Assembly: GCA_044445965.1 (NCBI GenBank)
Contig: JBIOEJ010000012.1
Span: forward strand, 1-64,000
DNA length: 64,000 nt
Source: GAS188 sp044445965
GTDB lineage: Bacteria; Pseudomonadota; Alphaproteobacteria; Rhizobiales; Beijerinckiaceae
Direction: 5' to 3'
In this document: piece after piece, positions 24,918 to 33,845 of the stretch
Numbering within the stretch: the first letter of the stretch is position 1
Layout of the letters: each line of letters opens with the position of its first letter
Made by a program: the position numbers and the translations under genes
The notes under the pieces: generated by a model
Database searches by the model: none
What the model was told of the DNA's origin: nothing
What the model saw: only the letters and a program-made list of their open reading frames with translations

Positions 24918-26045
24918 ATGTTCATCGCTTTCGACCATGTCTCCAAGCGCTTCGAGCGCGAGAGGAGCCAGGACAAGGCCACGGTCGTTGCGGTCAAGGA
25001 CATCACGCTCGGCGTCGCACGCGGAGAGGTGCTGGCCCTCGTCGGTCCGAGCGGCTCAGGCAAGACGACGCTGCTGCGCTGTCTTGCCGGCCTCGAGACG
25101 CCCGATCGAGGCGTGATCCGCATCGGGGACAGGGATGTCTTTTCCTCATCGGCCTCGATCGATGTGCCGACCGAGCGGCGCGATGTCGGCCTGATTTTCC
25201 AGAGCTACGCCCTGTGGCCTCATCTGACGGTCGAGCAAAACGTCGCCTATCCGCTGGAGAGGCGCAAGGTCTCCACTCCCGAACGCAAGGCGCGCGTGGC
25301 GAGATATCTCGATCTCGTCGATTGCGGGCGCCTGGCCCAGCGCTACCCGCACGAGCTCAGCGGCGGGCAGCAGCAGCGCATCGCGCTCGCGCGTGCGCTG
25401 GTCTACGAGCCCGCGGTGGTGCTGTTCGACGAGCCGCTCAGCAACCTCGATCCAACGCTGCGCGAGCATCTGCGTTCGCAAATTCGCGAGCTTCAACGCC
25501 GGGTCGGCTTCACCGGCGTCTACGTGACCCATGACCAGGGCGAGGCCTTCTACATCGGCGACCGGGTCGCGCTGTTGAACGAGGGCGCCCTCGCGCAATG
25601 CGGGACGCCGGATGAAATCTACTTGCACCCGAACGGGCCGAGCGTGGCGAGCTTCGTCGGTGCCACCAATGCCGCCGAAGGCGAGCTCACCGAAGGCGGG
25701 AAGGCCTTCGTGTCGCCAGCTCTTGGACGAATCGACATTGCTGCGGCGCCTGCGCTTTCCGGCAGGGACGCCAAATGCATTCTCATGCTGCGCCCCGAGT
25801 CCCTGCGCCTCGGTGCGCCCGAGGGAGGCAGGCCGCAGGCCGTCGTCGTCGACCGGGCGCTCATCGGGGCATCGGAGGAGTATACGTTACAGCTGCCGAC
25901 CGGCTTGCGCTGGCGCGCCCGGCTCGGCATTCAGCCGATCCGGTTCAAGGCCGGCGAGCGTGTCGGGCTCGACTTCGCGGCCGACAAGGCATTGCTGTTC
26001 GAAGCTTCGCAGCAAACGGGATGCGATGCGAGATTGCCGTCGTGA
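24918..26045 (+). CDS. Fbp/Pot-type ABC transporter ATP-binding protein
   Basis: A 375-residue ATPase with a TOBE-type C-terminus. Walker A is GPSGSGKTT, the Q-loop FQSYALWPHLTVEQNV, the signature LSGGQQQRIALARAL, Walker B VVLFDEPLSNLDP, and the H-loop YVTHDQGEAF. The C-terminal regulatory part includes FVGATNAAEGEL and ILMLRPESLRLG. Only six bases separate it from the binding-protein stop, and its own stop is overlapped by the permease GTG. It drives the importer formed with 23856-24911 and 26042-27715. Confidence 0.94.
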   Translation: MFIAFDHVSKRFERERSQDKATVVAVKDITLGVARGEVLALVGPSGSGKTTLLRCLAGLETPDRGVIRIGDRDVFSSSASIDVPTERRDVGLIFQSYALWPHLTVEQNVAYPLERRKVSTPERKARVARYLDLVDCGRLAQRYPHELSGGQQQRIALARALVYEPAVVLFDEPLSNLDPTLREHLRSQIRELQRRVGFTGVYVTHDQGEAFYIGDRVALLNEGALAQCGTPDEIYLHPNGPSVASFVGATNAAEGELTEGGKAFVSPALGRIDIAAAPALSGRDAKCILMLRPESLRLGAPEGGRPQAVVVDRALIGASEEYTLQLPTGLRWRARLGIQPIRFKAGERVGLDFAADKALLFEASQQTGCDARLPS

Positions 26046-27715
26046 GGATCGCGTCGGTCTCGCGCGGATGGCCGGGTGCAGTTCTCGGCCTCTCGGTGGC
26101 CGTGTTCGTGGTCTATCCACTGTTACAACTCCTCCTGAATGCGCTTGCGATCGGCGCAGGCGGCGCATTGCTTCAGCCCTACAGAGAGGCTTTCGCCAGT
26201 CCCGTGGCGCTGTCGGCGTTGTGGGGGACGGTCTGGCTGACCGCTGCGAGCGTTCTATTCGGCGTCCCGTGCGCGGTGCTGCTGGCGTGGATCACGAGCA
26301 GCACCGACGCGCCGCTCGTCAAGGCGCTCGCCGCGCTGCCGACGCTGAGCCTCGCTCTGTCGCCGCTGGTTGGCGCGGTCGGCTGGCTCGTGCTCCTCGC
26401 GCCGCGCGTCGGAATCCTGAACCTCGCCTTGCGTCATGTCCTCGGGCTGCACGCCGATATCGGTCCCCTGAACGCCTACAGCATTCCGGTGATCGTCATG
26501 CTGATGAGCTTCTACGTCGTCCCTTATGTCTACGGACCGGCTTATGCGGCCTTCACCCAGATCGATTCCAGCCTGCTCGAAGCCGCCCGAATCTGCGGGG
26601 CCGAGCCGCGCTCCGCCTTTCTGACCATCGCCGTCCCGATCCTGCGGCCGGCGATCCTGGCTGGCGCTTTGATCGCGGCCGTGATGGCAGCCTCGATGTT
26701 CGCCATACCGCTCATCCTGGCGAGCGGAACGGGCCTGCGGGTCATACCGACCCAGATCTACCAATACATCAACCAGGAAGGGCGACCGGCGCCGGCGACC
26801 GCGATGGCCTCGCTTCTGAGCGCCGCGACGATCCTCGCGATGTTCCTCTACCTGCGTGCGCTGAGCCATGGCCGCTTCGTGACCGTCTCGGGCAAGGGGG
26901 CGCGGCGCTCGCGTGCCAAGCTCGGAGGATGGCGGTGGACCGCGACAAGCGCGGTGCTGCTGTTCCTGACCCTTTCCTTTATCGTGCCGCTGGCGAGCCT
27001 GATCTATCTTTCGCTGGTCGGCTTCTGGAGCGGGGACGTCTTCAGCCAGAAGGTCTCGTTCGACCAGTATCGCCGGCTCGTCGATTTCCCGTCCGCCATG
27101 CGCGCGCTCTTCAACAGCACGTGGCTCTCAGCGCTGGCGGCTACCCTCGCGCTGCTGTGCGGCCTCATCGTCAGCTACAGGCGCCTGAGGCGGCCGCATG
27201 CCGGCAATCGTCTCCTCGCTTTTCTGGCATCGCTGCCCCTCGGCGTGCCCTCGATCGTGCTCGGCCTCGCCTTTCTCTTCGCCTTCACCGGCGCGCCGCT
27301 GCCGCTATACGGGACAGCCGCCATCCTGGTCCTCGCCTATACGGTGCATGTGCTGCCGATTTCCGCGCGCAACAGCGAGGCCGGGCTTCGCCAACTCGCC
27401 CCGGAACTCGAGGAGGCGGGGAGGGTCTGCGGGGATACGCGGGGCGGCGTGCTGCGCCGCATCCTCGTTCCGCTTCTACGCCAGCCCCTCCTGGCGGCCT
27501 GGGCTCTGACCTTCATCATCCTGTTCCGCGACGTCTCGATCTCGGTGCTGCTCTATACGCCTTCCACCATTCCCTCCGCGGTCGCGCTCTTGTCGATCTT
27601 CGACCAGGGATGGATTACAGGCGCCGCCGCCTATTCGGTGATCGTCACGGCCATCAGCGTTGTCATCGTTGGCCTCGTCATCATTTCCCAGTCGCCGAGG
27701 GCGCATGAGACATGA
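26042..27715 (+). CDS. Fused two-domain ABC transporter permease (FbpB-like)
   Basis: A 557-residue inner-membrane permease with two complete transmembrane domains in one chain, so no second permease is needed. EAA loops are present in each half: LEAARICGAEPRSAFLTIAV (first) and LEEAGRVCGDTRGGVLRRILV (second). About a dozen hydrophobic segments are visible, for example AVLGLSVAVFVVYPLLQLLL at the start. The GTG at 26042 overlaps the ATPase stop as GTGA; an ATG at 26021 is an alternative. The MutL-type gene starts inside its 3' end, tying transport to mutase maintenance. Confidence 0.92.
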   Translation: MRIASVSRGWPGAVLGLSVAVFVVYPLLQLLLNALAIGAGGALLQPYREAFASPVALSALWGTVWLTAASVLFGVPCAVLLAWITSSTDAPLVKALAALPTLSLALSPLVGAVGWLVLLAPRVGILNLALRHVLGLHADIGPLNAYSIPVIVMLMSFYVVPYVYGPAYAAFTQIDSSLLEAARICGAEPRSAFLTIAVPILRPAILAGALIAAVMAASMFAIPLILASGTGLRVIPTQIYQYINQEGRPAPATAMASLLSAATILAMFLYLRALSHGRFVTVSGKGARRSRAKLGGWRWTATSAVLLFLTLSFIVPLASLIYLSLVGFWSGDVFSQKVSFDQYRRLVDFPSAMRALFNSTWLSALAATLALLCGLIVSYRRLRRPHAGNRLLAFLASLPLGVPSIVLGLAFLFAFTGAPLPLYGTAAILVLAYTVHVLPISARNSEAGLRQLAPELEEAGRVCGDTRGGVLRRILVPLLRQPLLAAWALTFIILFRDVSISVLLYTPSTIPSAVALLSIFDQGWITGAAAYSVIVTAISVVIVGLVIISQSPRAHET

Positions 27716-29078
27716 CGTGGAACAGGTCGGTCTTCTGATCGACGTCGGCAGCACTTGGACGAAGGGTGTGGCCGTCTCGCTCCGCGACGGCACGCTGCTC
27801 GCCCGGCGGCAGCATCCGACGACGCTTGCGCAAGGGATCATGGTCGGGGTTCACCCTGTCATCGATGAGCTCTCGGGCAGCGCCCATGGCGATGTTGTGT
27901 TCAGGGCAGCGTCGAGCAGCGCGGCGGGCGGTCTGCGCGTCGCGGCGATCGGCCTCGTGCCTGATCTCACGGGGATTGCGGCACGTCAGGCGAGCCTGGG
28001 CGCCGGAGCACGCGTGGTATTCACCGGCAACTATATTCTCGCGCCCGAAGAGATCGATGCGATGCTGCTGACAGAGCCGGACATCCTCCTCTTGTGCGGA
28101 GGCACGGATGGCGGGAACGCCGAGGTCATTCTCGAGAATTCGCGGCGCCTGGCGCGGGCGCGACCTGCCGCGGCGGTCGTGCTCGCCGGCAACAAAACGG
28201 CGCGGGCGGAAGCGAAGAATATCCTGGAAGGAAGTGGTCTCGAAGTTCGAGTTGCCGAGAACGTCCTGCCGGCGATCGACACGCTTGCTGTCGAATCCGC
28301 CCAGGCCGCGATCCGCGATCTGTTCCTCGAACGGATCGTGATCGCGCGAAGCATCGAGGAGCTGCGCGCCTGGGCGGGCGATGGATTGAAGCCGACGCCC
28401 CGCGCCGTCCTCGAGGCGACGGAATTTCTCGCCGACGGGCCGTTGCGGCTCGGCAGCCTCGTCGTGGTCGACATCGGCGGTGCGACGACTGACGTGCATT
28501 CGGTAGGCGGCACGGAACCGCAGCCGGGCGTCCTGATCCGCGGATTGCCCGAGCCGCGTATCAAACGCACGGTCGAGGGAGATCTCGGCCTCAGGGTCAG
28601 CGCCGCCGCGGCGGCCGACGCGCTCGGCGCCGAAGCTCTCGCCCTCAGGATCGGCACGAGCGCGCAGGAGGTGCGTCTCGAGGCAGACCGCCGAGTAGAG
28701 GACACGGCGGTTCTGCAAGATGAGGACAGCTTCGACCGCATCCTCGCCGCAGCGGCGATCGCCGAGGCGTTGAGCCGGCATGCCGGCCGGATCGAGGCCA
28801 TTCCGCTGCGAAAGAATCAATGGTTTCAGGTCGGGAAGGATCTGCGGCGCACGCGAACGCTCATCGGCAGCGGGGGCGTGTTCGCGGCCCGTTCGGACGC
28901 CGGCGACATACTCGCATCGGCCTTGCGTGATGCGGCGACGAGCGGCCGTCTCGTTCCCGAGGCGCCGACCTGCCTGATCGATCGCCTTTACGTGCTCTAT
29001 GCGGTGGGACTCTTGGCCGATCGGCATCCGCAGGCCGCCGCGGCGTTGGCGCGCTCGAGCCTCAACCTGCGTCCCTAA
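27705..29078 (+). CDS. GlmL/MutL-type ATPase associated with B12-dependent mutase
   Basis: A 457-residue ASKHA-fold protein, close to the usual length of the glutamate mutase L family (unrelated to mismatch-repair MutL). Phosphate-1 motif is LLIDVGSTWTKGVAV at the N-terminus, and phosphate-2 is VVVDIGGATTDVHSV near residue 255. The segment LLLCGGTDGGN lies between them. In clostridia the glmL gene lies between the two glutamate mutase subunit genes, and its product is thought to help assemble or reactivate the B12 enzyme. Here it overlaps the permease gene by 11 bp, while the mutase genes lie 6 kb away in the facing operon. The ATG at 27705 was chosen because it sits just before the phosphate-1 strand. 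Confidence 0.9.
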   Translation: MRHDVEQVGLLIDVGSTWTKGVAVSLRDGTLLARRQHPTTLAQGIMVGVHPVIDELSGSAHGDVVFRAASSSAAGGLRVAAIGLVPDLTGIAARQASLGAGARVVFTGNYILAPEEIDAMLLTEPDILLLCGGTDGGNAEVILENSRRLARARPAAAVVLAGNKTARAEAKNILEGSGLEVRVAENVLPAIDTLAVESAQAAIRDLFLERIVIARSIEELRAWAGDGLKPTPRAVLEATEFLADGPLRLGSLVVVDIGGATTDVHSVGGTEPQPGVLIRGLPEPRIKRTVEGDLGLRVSAAAAADALGAEALALRIGTSAQEVRLEADRRVEDTAVLQDEDSFDRILAAAAIAEALSRHAGRIEAIPLRKNQWFQVGKDLRRTRTLIGSGGVFAARSDAGDILASALRDAATSGRLVPEAPTCLIDRLYVLYAVGLLADRHPQAAAALARSSLNLRP

Positions 29079-29803
29079 CGGGAGAGAATATCGGTCTGGA
29101 TGTGCCTGATGGTCTTTTCGAGCAAGGGCCAGATCCGCTTTCGCATGTCGGCCATTCGCTCGCGCGGCCCGAGCACCGCCAACGCCGCGATCGGCGACCC
29201 CGCCTCGTCGAGGATCGGCGCCGCGATGGCATGGACGCCCTTGACGACCTCACCCTCGTTCACGGAGTAGCCGGTGCGCCGGATATCGGCGAAGACGCGC
29301 CCGAGCGCTGCCGATTTGGCAGGCGAAGTCGACGAATCCGGCGCATTCGGGGAATCGGCTGCCCCGTCGAAGGCAAGGAAGACGCGCCCGATCGCCGTCG
29401 TCTCGAGCGGGCGCGTATCGCCGATATCGACGGCGTAGCGAATGGGGTGCGGGCCGGGCGACTGCTCGACATACATGAATTGGTTGTGGACGCGCACGGC
29501 GAGCAGAACCGTCTCCGCGGCCTCTCGCGCCAGACGGTCAAGCGCCGGCTTCATGGCCATCAGGGCCTTGCCTTTGCGCGCCACGCGATAGCTCAGCGAG
29601 ATGAGCTGGATGCCCGGAAGATAGCGTCCATCGATCAGCGCGACATAGCCGGCATCCCGCAGGCTCGCGAGCAGCTGGCTGAGCGTGCTCTTCGGGATCG
29701 CGAGGCGGCGCGCCAGTTCGGCATGCGTGGGCGGATGGTCCGACCCGGCAATGATCTCGACGAGCTTCAGGCTTCGTTTGACGCTGCTCATGACTACTTG
29801 CAT
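29075..29803 (-). CDS. IclR-family transcriptional regulator
   Basis: A 242-residue regulator. The N-terminal winged helix contains THAELARRLAIPKSTLSQLLASLRDAGYV, and the C-terminal effector domain contains LLAVRVHNQFMYVEQSPG, ETTAIGRVFLAF and GVHAIAAPILDEAGSPIAALAVLG, all in IclR order. Start at 29803 or at the Met four codons in (29791); the longer open frame to 30016 has no support and would cover operator DNA. It converges on the MutL-type gene with a 4-bp overlap and diverges from the HyuB-mutase operon. Two identical-core palindromes lie in the divergent gap and a third upstream of 23856, so it probably controls both operons and itself. Confidence 0.92.
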   Translation of the reverse strand: MQVVMSSVKRSLKLVEIIAGSDHPPTHAELARRLAIPKSTLSQLLASLRDAGYVALIDGRYLPGIQLISLSYRVARKGKALMAMKPALDRLAREAAETVLLAVRVHNQFMYVEQSPGPHPIRYAVDIGDTRPLETTAIGRVFLAFDGAADSPNAPDSSTSPAKSAALGRVFADIRRTGYSVNEGEVVKGVHAIAAPILDEAGSPIAALAVLGPRERMADMRKRIWPLLEKTIRHIQTDILSR

Positions 29804-29879
29804 CTGCCGTATTGCGGCATGGCCGAGCGTCGCGGCGGGATGATCGCCGCGAGTGCCGGGTGAGGTGTCCTCAAACACT

Positions 29880-29897
29880 TGTTCGTATTTAAGAACA
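29880..29897. promoter_or_regulatory. Candidate IclR operator, IclR-proximal
   Basis: TGTTCGTATTTAAGAACA, an inverted repeat of TGTTC and GAACA with an 8-bp spacer, 77 bp upstream of the IclR start. It differs from the site at 30073-30090 at a single position. Two such sites in one divergent gap point to a specific dimeric regulator, most simply the adjacent IclR protein. Confidence 0.72.
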
Positions 29898-30072
29898 CTG
29901 TGCCAGTCAACGCGGGAACGTCCCCTTCGCGAAGGCGCGAAGATCGCTGAGCCGGCCCCCCGAGCATGACCATCGCGGGGCTGCGCCCCCGGCGCCGATT
30001 TGGGGGGCGAGCCCACGAAGCGCCGAGCTTGCGCCTAAAGGCCCACTGACCTAAGATCGAAACACGATCATT

Positions 30073-30090
30073 TGTTCGTATATAAGAACA
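30073..30090. promoter_or_regulatory. Candidate IclR operator, operon-proximal
   Basis: TGTTCGTATATAAGAACA, with perfect TGTTC/GAACA arms. It ends four bases before the AAGGAGG ribosome-binding site of the HyuB gene, a position where a bound repressor would block transcription into the operon. It matches the site at 29880 at 17 of 18 positions. Confidence 0.75.
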
Positions 30091-30108
30091 CCAAGGAGGC
30101 CGTTGAAA

Positions 30109-31767
30109 GTGAGATCTCCCGACCTCGATCCGATCACGCTGGAGATCTTGTGGGGACGGCTCGTCGCCATCGTCGATGAGTCCGCGAGCGCCTTGCAGCG
30201 CACCTCGTTCTCGACGACGGTGCGCGAATCGAACGACTTCGCTTGCGTGCTGCTCGCGCCCGACGGAACGACGCTTGCCGAGAATACCCTCGGCGTCCCG
30301 AGCTTCTCGGGCGTGATGAGCCTCGTGATGCGCAGCTTCCTTGCCCGCTTTCCCGCGCAGAGCTGGCGACCGGGCGATGTCGGGCTGACCAACGACCCAT
30401 GGATCAATACGGGCCATCTGCCCGACACCACCGTCATCACGCCGATCTTCCACGACGGTAAGCTCGTCGCTTTCAATGGAAATACGGCACACAAGGCCGA
30501 TATCGGCGGCGCTGGTTATGCCGCGGACGCGACGGAAGTCTTCGAGGAAGGCCTGCGCATCCCGATCTGCAAGCTTTACGAGGAGGGTCGCCCCAACGAG
30601 CTCTTGCTCGACATCATCCGATCGAATGTGCGGGTTGCGGAGAGCGTCCTCGGCGATCTTCATGCCCAGGTCGCGGCGGGCCATGTCTGCGGCCGGCGCG
30701 TGCGCGAGTTCCTCGACGAGCAGCGCATCGTCAACCTTGCCGTCATCGGCCTTGCGGTGCAGGAGCGCGCGGAGGCCGCGATGCGGCGCGCCGTCGCCGA
30801 TTTGCCGGACGGCGAGTATCGCAGCATCGTTCGCTCGGATGGCTTCGACGAGCCGACCGTGTTCCACACCAGGGTCGCAGTGGCGGGCGACGGCATCACG
30901 GTCGACTTCACAGGCACCTCGCCGCAGGTGCGCCGCGGCATCAACGCCGTCTTCAACTACACTTATGCGTTCACCTGCTACACCCTGAAGTGCCTGCTCG
31001 ATCCGGTGACGCGCAAGAATGAGGGTTCCTACAAGCCGTTCACGGTCGTCGCGCCCGAAGGAACCATCCTGAACGCGCGCTTCCCGGCGCCCGTCATGGC
31101 GCGTTCGATGTCGGGCCATTTCGTTTCCTCGGGAGTTCTGCTCGCGCTCTCCGAGGCACTGCCGGGCCGGGTGATCGCGGATTCCGGATCCTGTCCCGGC
31201 CTGCGCGTGTCGCTGCGCGGCATCGACGACAGCGGCCGCCGGTTCGCGCAGACGCTGTTTCCCAACGGCGGAATGGGGGCGAGCATGCGGTCGGACGGGC
31301 TTTGCACGACCGGCTTTCCGACCAATGCGGGCGGCGGCTCCATCGAGGTGCTTGAGAGCATAACTCCTGTGATCTTCTGGAAGCGCGAGCTTCTCTGCGA
31401 CAGCGGCGGCCCGGGTCGCCGTCGCGGCGGCCTTGGCCAAAGAGTCGAGATCGAGTCGATCGCCGACCAGCCTGTCGATGCCATGTTCCAGTTCGACCGG
31501 CTCGACCATCCGGCGGCGGGCCTGTTCGGCGGCGGCCCTGGCGGCCGTTCGAAGCTCGCGCTCAACGGCTCGACGCCGGTCCCAGGCAAGGGGCGCGTCC
31601 TATTGCGTCGCGGAGACCGGCTCAGCCTCGACTATGCCGGAGGGGGCGGCTACGGGCCGCCTTCGGACCGGGACGCGGCAGCGGTCGCGGCCGACTTGCG
31701 CGATGGCTACATCTCTCAGGATGCGGCGCGGGAAATCTATCGGCAAAACGGGGTGGCTGCTCCGTGA
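30109..31767 (+). CDS. Hydantoinase B/oxoprolinase-family subunit (HyuB-like)
   Basis: A 552-residue subunit of the ATP-dependent hydantoinase/oxoprolinase/carboxylase class. The N-terminus DPITLEILWGRLVAIVDE is the family signature, followed by LTNDPWINTGHLPD (metal-binding region), FNGNTAHKADIGG, and NAGGGSIEVLE. The GTG at 30109 sits nine bases after GGAGG; a TTG at 30103 is closer than ideal. It opens the nine-gene operon, and its stop overlaps the HyuA start as GTGA. With HyuA it could hydrolyse a lactam or imide using ATP, or carboxylate a ketone as in acetophenone carboxylases. The chemistry is not settled by sequence. Confidence 0.92.
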   Translation: MRSPDLDPITLEILWGRLVAIVDESASALQRTSFSTTVRESNDFACVLLAPDGTTLAENTLGVPSFSGVMSLVMRSFLARFPAQSWRPGDVGLTNDPWINTGHLPDTTVITPIFHDGKLVAFNGNTAHKADIGGAGYAADATEVFEEGLRIPICKLYEEGRPNELLLDIIRSNVRVAESVLGDLHAQVAAGHVCGRRVREFLDEQRIVNLAVIGLAVQERAEAAMRRAVADLPDGEYRSIVRSDGFDEPTVFHTRVAVAGDGITVDFTGTSPQVRRGINAVFNYTYAFTCYTLKCLLDPVTRKNEGSYKPFTVVAPEGTILNARFPAPVMARSMSGHFVSSGVLLALSEALPGRVIADSGSCPGLRVSLRGIDDSGRRFAQTLFPNGGMGASMRSDGLCTTGFPTNAGGGSIEVLESITPVIFWKRELLCDSGGPGRRRGGLGQRVEIESIADQPVDAMFQFDRLDHPAAGLFGGGPGGRSKLALNGSTPVPGKGRVLLRRGDRLSLDYAGGGGYGPPSDRDAAAVAADLRDGYISQDAAREIYRQNGVAAP

Positions 31768-33845
31768 GCCGCTTTCGGATCGGCATCGATATCGGTGGCA
31801 CCTTCACCGATTTCGTCCTGGTCGACGAAAGGGAAAAGCGCATTCATCTCGCCAAGCGCCTGACCACCCATCACGACTATCTCGATGCCATTTTCAGGGG
31901 GCTCGACGAGCTGGTGGGTGCGGCCGGCATCGGCATGCCCGACATATCGAGCGTCGTGCACGGAACGACGCTCGTCACGAATACGGTCATCGAGCGCAAG
32001 GGCGCGAAGACCGCCTTGCTGACCACGGCGGGGGCGCGCGACGTCGTCGAGATCGGCTCGGAGCTGCGCTACGACATCTACGACCTCACGATAGAGCGTC
32101 CGCCGCCGCTCGTTCCCCGCCATCTCCGCTACGAGATCCCGGAAAGGATGGGCGCCGACGGCGCGGTGCTGAGGCCGCTCGAGCTCTGCGGGATGCCGAG
32201 TCTCGTCTCTGAGCTGCGCGCCGCCGAGGTCGCCGCCGTGGCGGTCTGCTTGCTGCATTCCTATGCCAATCCAAGCCACGAGGCGGCGCTCGGAGAGGAG
32301 CTGAAGCGTCTGTTTCCCGCGGCCGAGGTCACGTTGTCTTCCTCGCTCGTCCCGGAAATACGCGAATATGAGCGCGCCTCGACATCGATCGTGAACGCCT
32401 ATGTCCAACCGCTCGTCAGCCGCTATCTGCGCGATATGGAGCTCGAGCTGAAGAAGCTCCAGATGGGCGGGCCGCTCCATCTCATGCTGTCGAGCGGAGG
32501 GCTTGCCTCCGTCGAGGAATCGATTGCCGCGCCGGTGAGCTTGATCGAATCGGGACCGGCCGGCGGCGCGATCGCGGCCTGCTACTTCGGCGAAGTGGCA
32601 GGCGCCGCGAATTTGATCTCCTTTGACATGGGCGGCACGACCGCCAAGATGTGCCTCGTCAATGACGGCCGCCCGACGAGAGCGCACGCATTCGAGGCGG
32701 CGCGGATTCATCGCTTCAAGCGGGGCTCGGGCTTACCGCTGCGGGTTTCCGTGATCGAGATGATCGAGATCGGAGCGGGCGGCGGCTCGATCGCAAGGAT
32801 CGACAATATGGGCCTCATCAAGGTCGGCCCGGAGAGTGCAGGCTCGGACCCAGGTCCCGCCTGCTATGGCCTCGGCGGAAGGCGCCCGACCGTCACGGAT
32901 GCCGATGTCGTGCTCGGCTATCTCGATCCCGCCTTCTTTCTCGGCGGGACGATGTCGCTCGACCGAAACGCCGCGGAGCGCGCCATCATGCAGCATATCG
33001 GCATGCCGCTCGGACTGGATGCCGTGGGTGCCGCGGCCGGCATCCAGGAAATCGTCAATGAAAGCATGGCGACCGCGACGAGGCTGCATGTCAGCGAGCG
33101 CGGCCGCGATCTTCGTGCCTTCACCCTTCTGGCCTTTGGCGGCGCGGGACCCGTGCATGCCTATCGTGTGGCGCAGCTCCTCGGCCTGAAGGCATTGATC
33201 TGCCCTTATGCGGCGGGAAACGCCTCGGCATTCGGCTTCCTCGTCGCTCCCCTCGCGATCGAACAGGTTCGCAGCTACGTCGCATCCCTCGAGCGCATCG
33301 ACTGGATGCGCCTCGACGGCTTGTTCCGAGAGATGGAAGAGAATGCCGCCTCCTCGCTCGGGCGGCTCGGCGTGTCGCGCCCAGAGATCGCGTTCGAGCG
33401 GTCGGCCGATATGCGCTTTGCCGGGCAGGGCTTCGAAGTCGAGACCAGGCTTCCTTCCGGGAAGCTCTGCGCCGACAGGACGAAGGACATCGCGGAGATG
33501 TTCCTCGCGGCCTATCGACGGCTGTTCGAGCGCGCCCCGGAAGGTCTTCCCATCGAGGGGCTCTCATGGCGCCTGCGGGCGACCGGGATGCGACCGAAAT
33601 TCTCGCTCGACTTCAAGGACCGGCGAACCGGATCGGCCGATGCGCGCAAGGGCAGCCGTTCCGTCTATTTTCATCATGAGCGTTCCTACCGCGACTGCGC
33701 CGTCTATGACCGCTACCGGCTCGCGCCCTCGACCCGGCTGCAAGGCCCCGCCGTGATCGAGGAACGGGAATCGACCGTCGTCGTCGGGGAGGGGGCGGTG
33801 GTCGAGGTGGATCAAGGGCTCAATCTGATCGTGACCCTGCCATGA
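31764..33845 (+). CDS. Hydantoinase A/oxoprolinase-family ATP-binding subunit (HyuA-like)
   Basis: A 693-residue ASKHA-fold partner of HyuB. The N-terminal phosphate loop is RIGIDIGGTFTDFVLVDE, then VHGTTLVTNTVIERKGAKTA (family signature), and the second phosphate motif is LISFDMGGTTAKMCLV. GAGGGSIARID and GPACYGLGG follow in normal positions, and the length is standard for HyuA. It starts with GTG inside the HyuB stop and ends inside the next ATG. It should phosphorylate a tautomer of the substrate to activate it for hydrolysis or carboxylation by HyuB. Confidence 0.93.
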   Translation: MSRFRIGIDIGGTFTDFVLVDEREKRIHLAKRLTTHHDYLDAIFRGLDELVGAAGIGMPDISSVVHGTTLVTNTVIERKGAKTALLTTAGARDVVEIGSELRYDIYDLTIERPPPLVPRHLRYEIPERMGADGAVLRPLELCGMPSLVSELRAAEVAAVAVCLLHSYANPSHEAALGEELKRLFPAAEVTLSSSLVPEIREYERASTSIVNAYVQPLVSRYLRDMELELKKLQMGGPLHLMLSSGGLASVEESIAAPVSLIESGPAGGAIAACYFGEVAGAANLISFDMGGTTAKMCLVNDGRPTRAHAFEAARIHRFKRGSGLPLRVSVIEMIEIGAGGGSIARIDNMGLIKVGPESAGSDPGPACYGLGGRRPTVTDADVVLGYLDPAFFLGGTMSLDRNAAERAIMQHIGMPLGLDAVGAAAGIQEIVNESMATATRLHVSERGRDLRAFTLLAFGGAGPVHAYRVAQLLGLKALICPYAAGNASAFGFLVAPLAIEQVRSYVASLERIDWMRLDGLFREMEENAASSLGRLGVSRPEIAFERSADMRFAGQGFEVETRLPSGKLCADRTKDIAEMFLAAYRRLFERAPEGLPIEGLSWRLRATGMRPKFSLDFKDRRTGSADARKGSRSVYFHHERSYRDCAVYDRYRLAPSTRLQGPAVIEERESTVVVGEGAVVEVDQGLNLIVTLP

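Noticed and set aside
23856..27715. True iron(III) uptake system
   Set aside because: The family matches Fbp, but the typical iron-binding tyrosine pair is not evident, no Fur-like site was seen, and the genes share an operator with a carbon-skeleton mutase operon.
29898..30072. Possible cobalamin riboswitch upstream of the mutase operon
   Set aside because: I looked for the B12-box and found none; the gap holds only the two IclR palindromes and GC-rich sequence. A covariance-model search would settle it.
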